From the NCBI RefSeq assembly GCF_036416795.1, contig NZ_CP143867.1:4332001-4396000 (forward strand): a stretch of DNA of 64,000 nucleotides, read 5' to 3'. The notes below the pieces were generated by a model, which searched no databases, had not been told where the DNA came from, and saw only the letters and a program-made list of their open reading frames with translations. The position numbers and the translations under genes are program-made. Origin of the DNA: Bacteroides sp. MSB163 (GTDB lineage: Bacteria > Bacteroidota > Bacteroidia > Bacteroidales > Bacteroidaceae). Positions within the stretch are counted from its first letter, which is position 1. Every line of letters starts with the position of its first letter. Below, in pieces: positions 25,946-35,238 of this stretch.

Positions 25946-27232
25946 ATGATGAAGATAATAAGACACCAGCTATGGAATCAACGTCGGCAGAATGGATGGA
26001 TATTTGTAGAACTGGTTATCGTGAGCTTTTTCCTCTGGACGGTAATTGATCCTATTTATGTGTTGACGTCTAATCTCGCTATTGCTCCCGGCTATGATGA
26101 GGAACGGGCATACGCTCTTTATATGGACTACTATGACGAACAGCATGGCAACTATGACAAGACGCAGGACAGTACTGCCATCAAACAGGAAAACCTGTAT
26201 CGCATCACCCGTCTGGTGAAGAACTGTCCCGAAGTGGAAAGTTTTGCCTTGGTGACTAATGCAAGTTTTCCAAATTGTAATTCGTGGAATGGCGGACAAT
26301 ACTTTAATGACACATTGAAGGTGCATTCGCAATATTACCAATTCATACAGACAGAAGGTGGCGATGTATTTCGCACATTTGGCATGAAGGATGCCAAGAA
26401 TGGGCAGGTAATGTCTTTGCTCGAAGATTGTGCCGCCCGAGAGGGAGTATTTGTCTCCGAACGTATGGCAGAGGAGCTTTTTGGCACCACGGATGCAGTA
26501 GGCAAGAAAGTGAGATATGGTGATAGTACTTTCCATGAGGTGATGGGAGTGTTGCAGGACTATAAACACCGGATTAATGAACAACCGGGTAATTTGCTGA
26601 TACAGGTAAGAGGCAAAATTGAAAGTCACAGTTGGATTCAGTGGATGTATATGGTGACTTTCCGGTTAAAGCCGAATGTGGATGTTGCTGCTTTTGAGAA
26701 ACGTTTCAAAGCGGAAGTAGTTCCACAACTCAACGTCGGTAATTTCTATTTTACGAAGTTAGGACGTTTTACAGATATCCGTCGTAAATATGAAAATGAA
26801 AGTGGAGTGACGAATACCTTGCGTCTGCAATATTCACTGGCGGGGTTTGCCTTGTTGTGTGTATTCCTCGGTATGGTGGGCACATTCTGGATACGTTGCA
26901 ATGCGCGGAGACAGGACATCGGATTGATGCGAAGTATGGGGGCTACCCAAAAAGGTATCTGCAATCAGTTCCTTATGGAAGCATGGTTGCTGGTGACGAT
27001 GGCATTTATCGTATCTCTGCCATTGACAATTCATCGTGTTTATGCAGTGGGCTTTGCCAATCCTACTGAGAATGGAAATCCTGCTTATTGGCAAAATCAG
27101 CCGTATACGCATTTTTTAATAGTCAGCATACTGACTTATGTGATACTGCTCATTATTGCTTTATTGGGCACTTATGCACCCGTCACCCGGGCAGCGAAGA
27201 TATTACCTGCTGAGGCTTTGCGTGATGAATAA
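25946..27232 (+). CDS. FtsX/MacB-like permease, pair 3 type B
   Basis: The 428-residue type B permease begins MMKIIRHQLWNQRRQNGWIF; either of two adjacent ATG codons (25946, 25949) could be used. Helix 1 is FFLWTVIDPIYVLT. The C-terminal turn RQDIGLMRSMGATQKG is again divergent, and the tail is LPAEALRDE. It closes the first block; a 174-base gap with its own promoter module separates it from the ATPase gene. Pairs 2 and 3 both end LRDE whereas the second block mostly ends LHDE/LHEE/LHNE, hinting at two expansion lineages. Confidence 0.88.
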   Translation: MMKIIRHQLWNQRRQNGWIFVELVIVSFFLWTVIDPIYVLTSNLAIAPGYDEERAYALYMDYYDEQHGNYDKTQDSTAIKQENLYRITRLVKNCPEVESFALVTNASFPNCNSWNGGQYFNDTLKVHSQYYQFIQTEGGDVFRTFGMKDAKNGQVMSLLEDCAAREGVFVSERMAEELFGTTDAVGKKVRYGDSTFHEVMGVLQDYKHRINEQPGNLLIQVRGKIESHSWIQWMYMVTFRLKPNVDVAAFEKRFKAEVVPQLNVGNFYFTKLGRFTDIRRKYENESGVTNTLRLQYSLAGFALLCVFLGMVGTFWIRCNARRQDIGLMRSMGATQKGICNQFLMEAWLLVTMAFIVSLPLTIHRVYAVGFANPTENGNPAYWQNQPYTHFLIVSILTYVILLIIALLGTYAPVTRAAKILPAEALRDE

Positions 27233-27262
27233 GACAGAAGCGGACAACTGAAAACGAACAGA

Positions 27263-27280
27263 GTGTTCATTTTCGGACAC
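27263..27280. promoter_or_regulatory. Palindromic upstream activator site 2 (GTGTTC-N6-GGACAC)
   Basis: GTGTTC-ATTTTC-GGACAC has the same half-sites and N6 spacing as the site at 17989-18006. Its centre is again 54.5 bases before the -24 GG. Confidence 0.65.
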
Positions 27281-27324
27281 ATGCTTGTGAACTTAATTGA
27301 CTGATAATGAGTATATGTCTTTTT

Positions 27325-27340
27325 TGGCATATCATTTGAT
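27325..27340 (+). promoter_or_regulatory. Sigma-54-like -24/-12 promoter of block 2
   Basis: TGGCATATCATTTGAT matches TGGCACR-N4-TTGCW at most positions (T for C at the end of -24, GA for GC at -12). With site 2 it duplicates the arrangement in front of the adaptor gene and would drive the ATPase and the last four pairs. Confidence 0.55.
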
Positions 27341-27406
27341 TAATATATGTGAAGAACAAATAAATAGCGAATTGAATCAATTAATAACAATTAAATACTT
27401 ACCATT

Positions 27407-28072
27407 ATGATTAAATTGACTGAGATAAACAAGATTTATCGTACGAATGAGATTGAAACCGTGGCATTGGAAAATGTGAACCTCGAAGTAGAGAAAGGCG
27501 AGTTCCTCAGTATTATGGGGCCTTCCGGTTGCGGAAAATCTACGTTGTTGAATATTGTAGGTCTTTTGGATGCCCCTACCAGTGGTATTATTGAGATTGA
27601 CGGTACCCGTACGGATGGTATGAAGGATAAGGAACTGGCTGCTTTCCGTAACAAGAAGTTGGGTTTTGTATTCCAGTCTTTCCACTTGATTAACTCATTG
27701 AATGTACTCGATAATGTAGAACTTCCTTTATTATATAGAAAGGTGTCCGCTAAAGAACGCCGCCGTTTGGCAGAAGAGGTGTTGGCAAAGGTGGGTTTGA
27801 GCCATCGTATGCGCCACATGCCGACACAGCTTTCCGGTGGTCAGTGCCAGCGTGTAGCTGTTGCCCGTGCCATTATTGGTAATCCTGAAATAATCCTCGC
27901 CGATGAGCCGACCGGTAACCTGGACTCTAAGATGGGTGCTGAGGTAATGGAACTACTGCATCAGTTGAATAAGGAGGACGGACGCACCATCGTGATGGTA
28001 ACTCACAATGAAGAACAGGCCAAACAAACAAGCCGTACAGTACGCTTCTTCGACGGTCGTCAGGTGGAATGA
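27407..28072 (+). CDS. LolD/MacB-type ABC transporter ATPase
   Basis: The 221-residue nucleotide-binding protein has Walker A GPSGCGKST (about 39-47) and a Q-loop in GFVFQSFHLI. The signature is LSGGQCQRVAVARAI (Cys in place of the common second Gln), Walker B is IILADEPTGNLD, and the switch histidine is in VMVTHNEEQ. The size and motifs fit the MacB/LolD/FtsE branch that energises FtsX-like permeases by mechanotransmission instead of moving substrate through the membrane. It is the only such ATPase in the 21-kb array, so it presumably serves all seven permease pairs, those in the upstream block included. It sits first in block 2, directly behind the second promoter module. Confidence 0.95.
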   Translation: MIKLTEINKIYRTNEIETVALENVNLEVEKGEFLSIMGPSGCGKSTLLNIVGLLDAPTSGIIEIDGTRTDGMKDKELAAFRNKKLGFVFQSFHLINSLNVLDNVELPLLYRKVSAKERRRLAEEVLAKVGLSHRMRHMPTQLSGGQCQRVAVARAIIGNPEIILADEPTGNLDSKMGAEVMELLHQLNKEDGRTIVMVTHNEEQAKQTSRTVRFFDGRQVE

Positions 28073-28120
28073 CGGAGCAAATGAAAGAATGAAAAATGAA
28101 AGAATGAAAGGAAGGATATA

Positions 28121-29398
28121 ATGATGCAAACGATTCGTCAGGCCTTTACGATTCTGAAGCAGAATCCGTTATTGAGCACTATATCCATACTGGGTACGGC
28201 TTTCGCCATTACCATGATTATGGCTATCGTGATTACCTGGCAAACGAAATATGCCGATCTGGAACCGGAAGTGAACCGGAGCCGTTGTCTTTATTTCTCT
28301 GCTATGCATGTACAGGGAAAGGAGAATAAGGATTGGAACAACTTTGGCAAGCCTTCGGCTGCATTTATGAAGGAGTGCATACAGCCGCTTCCGGAAGTGG
28401 AAGCTTGTACGGCTTTCAGTACAGCAGATGTGGCATTGGTATCTCTGACTGATGGAAACAACCGTTTGAAAGTGGATGCCATGAGTACTGATCCCGATTT
28501 CTGGAAAATCTTCAAACTACAGTTTCTTGATGGAAGAAGTTTCACGGAGGCGGAACGGGGAGGAGAGATGATGTCTGTCGTTGTCTCTGCTTCTGTAGCC
28601 CGTAAGCTATTTGGAACGACGGAGGCGGCGGGACGGCAGATGTTGTTGAATAGGGAGGTGGTACGCGTCATCGGGGTTGTGAAAGATATTTCAGTTACGG
28701 CTAAGGATGCTTATGCGCAGGTATGGAGCATGTACCATTCCAATGAACTGAACGTGACCGGTTGGTGGAGCTATAATGGAAACAGAACTATTGCTGTATT
28801 GGCGCGTACTCCTGATGATTTCCCAGCTATAAAACAAGGAGTCGAGAAACGGGTGAAAGACGTCAATGCCGGGTTGGAGCAGAGGCAGATAGACATTATG
28901 GAACAACCCGATAATATTGTAGCGCACGTAAACCACGTATGGTCCAATATAGGGCCGAACTTGCCGATGCTTTATCTACAATATGGAATTGCCTTGTTCA
29001 TTATCCTGCTGGTACCCTCGCTCAATCTGTGCGGGCTGAGTAATAGCCGCATGCAACAACGTGTCAGCGAGTTGGGTGTGCGCAAAGCTTTTGGGGCTAC
29101 GGATGGTATACTTATCCGTCAGATATTGAATGAAAATCTGGTATTGACATTGATAGGAGGTGTGGTAGGTTTGATATTCAGCTACCTTGCTGTTTATGCC
29201 ATGCGTACGTGGTTGTTTACCAACAGCGATAACATTGGTACGGCGGGCGATTTCAGCCTGAGCATGGACGCATTGTTCAGTCCGGCGGTGTTTGTCCTGG
29301 CATTTGTTTTCTGCCTGGTGATTAATCTGCTGAGTGCGGGCTTGCCTGCCTGGCTTGCTACCCGTCGCACGATTGTGGACGCATTGAACGATAAATAA
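28121..29398 (+). CDS. FtsX/MacB-like permease, pair 4 type A
   Basis: The 425-residue type A permease begins MMQTIRQAFTILKQNPLLST (two adjacent ATGs) and ends RRTIVDALNDK. Helix 1 is at about 18-42. The periplasmic core carries DPDFWKIFKLQFLDGRSFTE, and the ATPase-facing turn is VSELGVRKAFGAT. It is the first permease after the ATPase (48-base gap containing a short GAATGAAA direct repeat) and is followed 14 bases later by its B partner. Same topology and dependence on an external ATPase as the other members. Confidence 0.88.
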   Translation: MMQTIRQAFTILKQNPLLSTISILGTAFAITMIMAIVITWQTKYADLEPEVNRSRCLYFSAMHVQGKENKDWNNFGKPSAAFMKECIQPLPEVEACTAFSTADVALVSLTDGNNRLKVDAMSTDPDFWKIFKLQFLDGRSFTEAERGGEMMSVVVSASVARKLFGTTEAAGRQMLLNREVVRVIGVVKDISVTAKDAYAQVWSMYHSNELNVTGWWSYNGNRTIAVLARTPDDFPAIKQGVEKRVKDVNAGLEQRQIDIMEQPDNIVAHVNHVWSNIGPNLPMLYLQYGIALFIILLVPSLNLCGLSNSRMQQRVSELGVRKAFGATDGILIRQILNENLVLTLIGGVVGLIFSYLAVYAMRTWLFTNSDNIGTAGDFSLSMDALFSPAVFVLAFVFCLVINLLSAGLPAWLATRRTIVDALNDK

Positions 29399-29412
29399 GA
29401 AAAGGAGACCGT

Positions 29413-30675
29413 ATGAAATTCATATTACATAATTTACGCATGATTTGGTCGCGCCTGCGCAGCAACGGCTGGGTGCTGGCTGAACTCTTTCTGGTGTTTG
29501 TCGTGATGTGGTTCCTTTGCGACTCGCTGGGTTGCCTCAAGTATACTTTCTACCGCCCTTTGGGCTACAATATAGACCACGTTTACCAGCTTACCACAAT
29601 TATAGGAGGTGCCACCAGTGACACTACCCTGACGAATGCTGACAGATACCTGCGCACCTTACAGAAACTGGAACAGGAGCCCAGCGTTGAAGCGGCCGCC
29701 TTGTGTTACTGGAGCCTGCCGATGAGCGGAAACAATAGCGACAACTCACTGGCCGCGCAGGACACCATCGGAGTGAATGCACGCATTATCCTAACTACCG
29801 GCGGATATATCGACGTCTTCCGCATGAGTGACGACCCGCAACGCCCCTTTGCCAAGACTCCTGCGGGGGAGAACAACGTGATGCTGAGCCAGGCAGCTGT
29901 GGATCGTTTCAAGAAGAGAATGCCGACCTTCTCACTGGATACACCGCTGAGTTACTATGGCGATACCACGTCAGTCGTCACGCAAGGTGGAAAGATAGAA
30001 GCCTTCCGCAGCTATCGTTACGGAAGCGATGCCTCGTGGTTTTTCTTTCGTCTGGACGAAAACCTGATTAAAACGCGGTTTGCCGACAATTGGGCGCAAA
30101 TCGTTTTTCGTGTGAAAGCTGCTGCCGATGGCCCGGACTACCGTGCGAAGTTCGTCCGTGAGATTGCACCGCGACTGGACGTAGACGATTTGTTTGTGGC
30201 CGATGCCGTGCCTTATACTGAACAGCAGTTGCAGTTTGAAGTCATGTGCGGAGATACGGACAAGGTGAACAGCCAGGCAATTGTAGTGCTTTTCCTGTTG
30301 GTAAATGTATTCCTGGGATTGATTGGAACGTTCTGGTTCCGTACCCGTCGTCGCCGTGGTGAAATAGCTTTGCGCTTGGCTATGGGTAGCACAAAGAATC
30401 AGGTATTTCGCCTGCTGATGGGCGAGGGACTGTTGCTGCTTGCATTGGTAACGTTGCCCGCAATGATTATTTGTTATAATATAGGTATAGCGGAGTTTAC
30501 CGTCGGACGGTCGGAACTGATTTCCACATGGCCTGTAGAGTGGAGTTTCCTGCGCTTTCTGCTCGGTTCTTTTGGAGCATGGCTGCTGGTAGCTTTGATG
30601 GTAACGATTGGTATTTGGTTTCCGGCACGGCAGGCGATGAAGATACAGCCGGCCGAAGCATTACATGAAGAATAA
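29413..30675 (+). CDS. FtsX/MacB-like permease, pair 4 type B
   Basis: The 420-residue type B permease begins MKFILHNLRMIWSRLRSNGW, has helix 1 in LFLVFVVMWFLCDSLG and ends QPAEALHEE. The turn RGEIALRLAMGSTKN is the standard type B form. Its codon choice is more GC-rich than its neighbours in the first half (many GCC, ACC and CTG codons around 29.4-30.3 kb), a mild compositional difference. The GIN-domain gene follows 26 bases later. Confidence 0.88.
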   Translation: MKFILHNLRMIWSRLRSNGWVLAELFLVFVVMWFLCDSLGCLKYTFYRPLGYNIDHVYQLTTIIGGATSDTTLTNADRYLRTLQKLEQEPSVEAAALCYWSLPMSGNNSDNSLAAQDTIGVNARIILTTGGYIDVFRMSDDPQRPFAKTPAGENNVMLSQAAVDRFKKRMPTFSLDTPLSYYGDTTSVVTQGGKIEAFRSYRYGSDASWFFFRLDENLIKTRFADNWAQIVFRVKAAADGPDYRAKFVREIAPRLDVDDLFVADAVPYTEQQLQFEVMCGDTDKVNSQAIVVLFLLVNVFLGLIGTFWFRTRRRRGEIALRLAMGSTKNQVFRLLMGEGLLLLALVTLPAMIICYNIGIAEFTVGRSELISTWPVEWSFLRFLLGSFGAWLLVALMVTIGIWFPARQAMKIQPAEALHEE

Positions 30676-30701
30676 GAAATAAATTGGTATTAATCATTAA
30701 T

Positions 30702-31334
30702 ATGAGAAAGATTATGAAGGCTTTATTTATAACTCTGAGTTTATTATTTGCCGCAGTAGCCGGTACAGTTTATGCAGCTAACGAAAAGGACCCGCAGGTT
30801 AGCGAAATTCGTAAAGTGGAGGCTTTCTCCTCTGTTGAGGTGACGTCCGTAGCAACAGTATATTTTACGCAGGGCAATAACTATTCTCTAAAAATAGAAG
30901 GACGGGAAGGGTATGTGACTACCACGACTACAGAAGTGAAGAACGACTGCCTCATTATCGGTTTTAAAAATAAAAAGGATGGTAACAACAACCGCAATAA
31001 AGGCGTGAATATCTACCTGACTGCTCCCGACCTGAAAAGCGTGAAATTCAGTGGTGTCGGTTCGTTTAATTGTAATGAAGCGCTGAAACTGGATGATGTG
31101 AAATTTGAAATAGAAGGTGTGGGTAAGGTAAATGTGGAAGATTTGACGTGCAATTCACTTGTAGTAAAGATGGAAGGCGTAGGCAAGGCTGATATTCATG
31201 TGAATTGTGACCGCCTGCGTGCCAGTATGGAAGGTGTAGGCAGCGTTACGTTGAGCGGACGCGCCGGACAAGCTGACATATCAAAAGGTGGTATCGGTGG
31301 TGTGAATACGCGCAATCTGAAAGTAGGGGAGTGA
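30702..31334 (+). CDS. GIN/DUF2807-domain exported protein
   Basis: From ATG 30702 the protein has 210 residues: a signal peptide (MRKIMKALFITLSLLFAAVA...YAA), then a DUF2807 (GIN, putative auto-transporter adhesin head) beta-helix. The coil signature is visible as repeated EGVGKV, EGVGKA and EGVGSV turns plus FSGVGSF and GGIGGV. Such proteins are periplasmic or surface-exposed and of unknown biochemical function. It is placed between permease pairs 4 and 5 in the same transcription unit (26 and 31 bases from its neighbours), so it may be a partner or cargo of this export system. The longer frame from 30684 adds only six residues in front of the signal peptide. Confidence 0.85.
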   Translation: MRKIMKALFITLSLLFAAVAGTVYAANEKDPQVSEIRKVEAFSSVEVTSVATVYFTQGNNYSLKIEGREGYVTTTTTEVKNDCLIIGFKNKKDGNNNRNKGVNIYLTAPDLKSVKFSGVGSFNCNEALKLDDVKFEIEGVGKVNVEDLTCNSLVVKMEGVGKADIHVNCDRLRASMEGVGSVTLSGRAGQADISKGGIGGVNTRNLKVGE

Positions 31335-31365
31335 CAATGGTCATTGTAAACTGTAAATAAGCAAT

Positions 31366-32658
31366 ATGATTAAACAATATTTTACGCAAGCGTGGGCACA
31401 GCTACGGCAACAGCCGATAATCAGTGCTGTCAGCATAGCTGGTACGGCACTTGCCATCTTCCTCATTATGTTGGTGGTGATGATGCAGCAAGTAAAAGTG
31501 GCGCCTTTCGCTCCTGAAAGTAACCGTGATCGTTTTCTGCATGTGCGTTATATGAGTATTACAAACCAAAATTGGGGGGGCGGAAGCAGTAACGGACCTA
31601 TGAGTGCAAAGACTGCGCGCGAGTGTTTCCAGACTCTGAAGACACCTGAAGCGGTGACTATTTATACTTGTATGGTGATCTCCACTCCGGTCAACCTTCC
31701 GGGACAACCTTCCATAGGTATCGACCTGTTGCAGACGGATGATATTTTCTGGCGCGTGTTCGATTTTTCGTTTACCGGTGGGAAGCCTTATGATAAGGCA
31801 ACGTTCGATGCCGGATTGCCGGTGGCGGTTATTACGGAAAGTGTGGCAAAGAAGCTGTTTCAAAGTACGGATGTTGAAGGACGTGAATTTCTGCTAAACC
31901 ATGCACCCTATAAGGTAGTGGGAGTAGTGCAGGATGTTTCCACGTTGGCCACATCTGCATACGGACAGGTATGGGTGCCTTATACCTCAACAGAGATAAC
32001 GAAAGATACATGGAGTGATGACCACATGGGCATGATGAGTTGTACTATCTTGGCACATGACCGTGACGACTTCGATGCGATCCGCGAGGAAGCCGAGCGG
32101 CGCAGGCAGGAATATAATGTATTGATTGGTGCCGATGGTTACGAGTTGATTTATCGTAACCGCCCCTACGACCAGGAGAAAAGTGCAATAGCCTTTGCTG
32201 CCAATCTGGAACCGGACGTGGACCAGGCACGCAGGCAAAGACTGATAATCTTTGTCATCCTGCTGATAGTGCCTGCCATCAATCTGAGTAGTATGACACA
32301 GAGCCGCCTCCGTCAGCGCGTGGCTGAAATAGGTGTGCGCCGTGCATTTGGCAGTACACGGCTGGAACTGATGGGACAAATCATTGCTGAGAATCTTGTA
32401 GTGACCCTGATGGCCGGTGTACTGGGACTATTGCTCAGTGTGGCATTTGCTTATTTGGGTAATACATTATTGTTTGCGCAGGAGTTCAGTCAGACACTCA
32501 GTCCTCCGGCAGTAGATACCAGCATATTGTTACATGCTTCCACTTTTGGCTGGGCATTGTTGTTCTGTTTTATACTGAACTTATTGAGTTCAGGTATTCC
32601 GGCATGGCGTGCATCGAGAGTAGGAATTGTAAATGCATTAGGCGGACGCCTGCATTAA
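31366..32658 (+). CDS. FtsX/MacB-like permease, pair 5 type A
   Basis: The 430-residue type A permease starts MIKQYFTQAWAQLRQQPIIS and ends RVGIVNALGGRLH, a tail slightly longer than other A members. Helix 1 is at about 20-43. The periplasmic block is TDDIFWRVFDFSFTGGKPYD and the turn is VAEIGVRRAFGST. By eye it is closest to pair 6 A (shared MSAKTARECFQTLKTPEA / MSVRTGRECFRALTTPEA segment), suggesting a recent pair duplication. The B partner follows after 33 bases. Confidence 0.88.
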   Translation: MIKQYFTQAWAQLRQQPIISAVSIAGTALAIFLIMLVVMMQQVKVAPFAPESNRDRFLHVRYMSITNQNWGGGSSNGPMSAKTARECFQTLKTPEAVTIYTCMVISTPVNLPGQPSIGIDLLQTDDIFWRVFDFSFTGGKPYDKATFDAGLPVAVITESVAKKLFQSTDVEGREFLLNHAPYKVVGVVQDVSTLATSAYGQVWVPYTSTEITKDTWSDDHMGMMSCTILAHDRDDFDAIREEAERRRQEYNVLIGADGYELIYRNRPYDQEKSAIAFAANLEPDVDQARRQRLIIFVILLIVPAINLSSMTQSRLRQRVAEIGVRRAFGSTRLELMGQIIAENLVVTLMAGVLGLLLSVAFAYLGNTLLFAQEFSQTLSPPAVDTSILLHASTFGWALLFCFILNLLSSGIPAWRASRVGIVNALGGRLH

Positions 32659-32691
32659 TCACTCATCACTAAACATTAATCACTGAAAGAA

Positions 32692-33930
32692 ATGACTAAG
32701 AAACTTCTTACACAGATAAAGAATGAATGGCTCTCGAACCTATGGTTGGCGTTGGAGCTGCTGGTGGTGAGCGTAGTGATGTGGTATGTAGTGGACTACC
32801 TTTATACCCGCGCTGCCACTTACCTGGAACCGCGAGGCTTCAATATAGAGCATTGCTATCTCATTGAATTGGGTGAACTGACACCGAAGAGTCCCGATTA
32901 TACGCCTGATAAGAGTAGGGATGACACACATGCGGATATTGCTGAATTGGTAGAGCGCTTACGCCGCCGTCCGGAGGTGGAAGCTGTCAGCCTTTCGCAA
33001 AACTCCTATCCTTATAATGGAAGCAATAGTAGTGGGGAGGTGCGTTATGATACGCTTCAGTCACCCGGATGGACTATCCGTAGAATGGTTACTCCGGACT
33101 TTGTGCGTGTTTTCCGCTATCAGGGTACACGTGGTGAAACACCCGAACAATTGGCGGAGATGTTGGAACGAGGTGAGTTTCTGGCTTCTGATAACCTTTA
33201 TAGAAAGTACGACCGTAAGCTGACGGAGTTTGTAGGCAAGCGTTTCCAACTTTTCGGTGATACAACCAAAACGTATCAACTGGGAGCAGCTTTGCAAAAT
33301 GTACGCTATCATGACTACGACCAGGCTCATTCTTCGTTTTGCTTTCTGGCTAAACTGCCTTTCTATTATGTAGGTTTGGAACTCTGTGTCCGTGTCCGCA
33401 AAGGGCAGGATGACGATTTTATTACGAAATTAAAGAAAGATAGCGAAAGCCAGTTCCGCGTAGGTAATCTCTTTATTTCGGAAATTCGTTCCTTCCACGA
33501 TATACGCCGCAATTTCCAGCAGGCATGGACCAATAATATCCGCAACTATGTGATGGGTATGGGATTTCTGCTGCTGAATATCTTCCTCGGTTTGCTTGGA
33601 ACATTCTGGTTCCGTACGCAGCAACGCCGTTCGGAGATTGCATTGCATAAAGCACATGGAGCAACAGACCGTGCCATCTTCAGCCGACTGCTTAGTGAAG
33701 GCTTGTTGCTGTTGGCGGTTGTCACGCCTATTGCTCTGGTTATTGATTGGAATCTGGCACACATGGAATTGAATTCGTGGCGTAACGATACGACGCTGGA
33801 ATGGGACCGATTATTGCTCTGTGCAGGTATCAGTTTTGTATTGATGGCATTGATGATTATTATTGGTATCGGTATTCCGGCACGCAAGGCAATGAAAGTG
33901 CAGCCTGCTGAAGCCTTGCATAACGAATAA
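32692..33930 (+). CDS. FtsX/MacB-like permease, pair 5 type B
   Basis: The 412-residue type B permease starts MTKKLLTQIKNEWLSNLWLA and ends QPAEALHNE. Its N-terminus (LLTQIKNEW-x-SNL) is shared only with pair 6 B, replacing the NGW of other type B proteins. Helix 1 is LVVSVVMWYVVDYLYT. The turn RSEIALHKAHGATDRA has His and Lys in place of the usual Arg and Met. The A-B coupling, topology and dependence on the single ATPase are as in the other pairs. Confidence 0.88.
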   Translation: MTKKLLTQIKNEWLSNLWLALELLVVSVVMWYVVDYLYTRAATYLEPRGFNIEHCYLIELGELTPKSPDYTPDKSRDDTHADIAELVERLRRRPEVEAVSLSQNSYPYNGSNSSGEVRYDTLQSPGWTIRRMVTPDFVRVFRYQGTRGETPEQLAEMLERGEFLASDNLYRKYDRKLTEFVGKRFQLFGDTTKTYQLGAALQNVRYHDYDQAHSSFCFLAKLPFYYVGLELCVRVRKGQDDDFITKLKKDSESQFRVGNLFISEIRSFHDIRRNFQQAWTNNIRNYVMGMGFLLLNIFLGLLGTFWFRTQQRRSEIALHKAHGATDRAIFSRLLSEGLLLLAVVTPIALVIDWNLAHMELNSWRNDTTLEWDRLLLCAGISFVLMALMIIIGIGIPARKAMKVQPAEALHNE

Positions 33931-33955
33931 GTTTTTAAGATAAAACGAAATAATT

Positions 33956-35236
33956 ATGATACGACTCTATTTTCTTCAGGCATTCTACCATTTGCGCGAG
34001 AACCCTATCATTACCTGGGTGTCTGTGTTAGGTACGGCAATGGCAATCTGTATGATTATGGTGCTTGTCATTACTTTCCAGGTGCGGCTCGTGGATTGTG
34101 AACCTGAAGTGAATCGCTCGCGTACACTTTATGTTCCTTATATGTCTGTGAAACAAAAAGGCAAATCAGATAATGAGTCCGCCAATTCTTCCATGTCCGT
34201 GCGTACGGGTCGCGAATGTTTCCGTGCATTGACCACGCCCGAAGCTATAACTTTGGTCAGTGGTGTTGATAAAGTTCGTGCTTCTGTCCTTTCCGGACCG
34301 AAGGCAACGGCAGATATGGTGCAAACCGATGAATCATTCTGGACGATTTTCTGTTTTCGTTTCCTGAGTGGCGCGCCGTTTACCAAGGCTGACTGTGATG
34401 CCGGATTACCGCGTGCTGTACTGGATGCCACCACTGCCCGCAGGCTGTTTGGTACTACCGATGCAGTGGGGCGTACTGTGCAATTGAATTATGTCGACTA
34501 TACCGTTGCCGGAGTGGTTGCTGATGTCTCTATGCTTGCTACGGCTGCTTATGCACAGATATGGGTGTCTTATACTGCTGCGGGTGCGGAAGCTATGTCC
34601 TGGCAGAATGATACAATGGGACCCATGCATGCCATTATCCTTGCCCGTTCATCTGCGGACTTTGATGCGATTCGTGAAGAAACGGAGTTGTTGCGTAAAA
34701 AGTATAATGACGGATTGCAGGATGTCGAAGTCTTTTATCGCGGGCAGCCCGATACGCAGTTGGCTTATCTTTATCGCCGCTGGTATGCAGAACCGGATGT
34801 TTCGGGAGTGATGTTGCGCTATGCTATTGTTATCATCATTCTGCTTCTTGTTCCGGCGATTAACCTGTCCGGTATGACTCTTTCGCGCATGCGTCGCCGT
34901 ATGGCTGAAATTGGAGTACGTAAGGCTTTCGGTGCTACGGGCGGCGAATTGATGCGTCAGGTCTTTTTTGAGAATCTGGTGTTGACGTTGCTGGCAGGTA
35001 TTGTTGGCTTGGCACTGAGTTACGTGGCTACTTTTGTGCTGAACGATTTCCTTTTCAGCAATTCGATGAACGCCTCCCTGAGTGGTGAGACGGTACTGAC
35101 ACCAGGGATGTTACTGTCACCGTGGGCTTTTATTGCAGCATTTGTCTTTTGCCTTCTGATGAATATACTTTCCGCAGGTATTCCTGCGTGGCGTGCCTCC
35201 CGGATGAATATTACTGATGCCATTAATCAAAGATAG
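33956..35236 (+). CDS. FtsX/MacB-like permease, pair 6 type A
   Basis: The 426-residue type A permease starts MIRLYFLQAFYHLRENPIIT and ends RMNITDAINQR. The periplasmic core has TDESFWTIFCFRFLSGAPFT, and the cytoplasmic turn is MAEIGVRKAFGAT. Its B partner begins 2 bases after its stop. The similarity to pair 5 A across the periplasmic domain is higher than between other pairs, whereas the substrate-facing loop after helix 1 differs. Confidence 0.88.
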   Translation: MIRLYFLQAFYHLRENPIITWVSVLGTAMAICMIMVLVITFQVRLVDCEPEVNRSRTLYVPYMSVKQKGKSDNESANSSMSVRTGRECFRALTTPEAITLVSGVDKVRASVLSGPKATADMVQTDESFWTIFCFRFLSGAPFTKADCDAGLPRAVLDATTARRLFGTTDAVGRTVQLNYVDYTVAGVVADVSMLATAAYAQIWVSYTAAGAEAMSWQNDTMGPMHAIILARSSADFDAIREETELLRKKYNDGLQDVEVFYRGQPDTQLAYLYRRWYAEPDVSGVMLRYAIVIIILLLVPAINLSGMTLSRMRRRMAEIGVRKAFGATGGELMRQVFFENLVLTLLAGIVGLALSYVATFVLNDFLFSNSMNASLSGETVLTPGMLLSPWAFIAAFVFCLLMNILSAGIPAWRASRMNITDAINQR

Positions 35237-35238
35237 AT

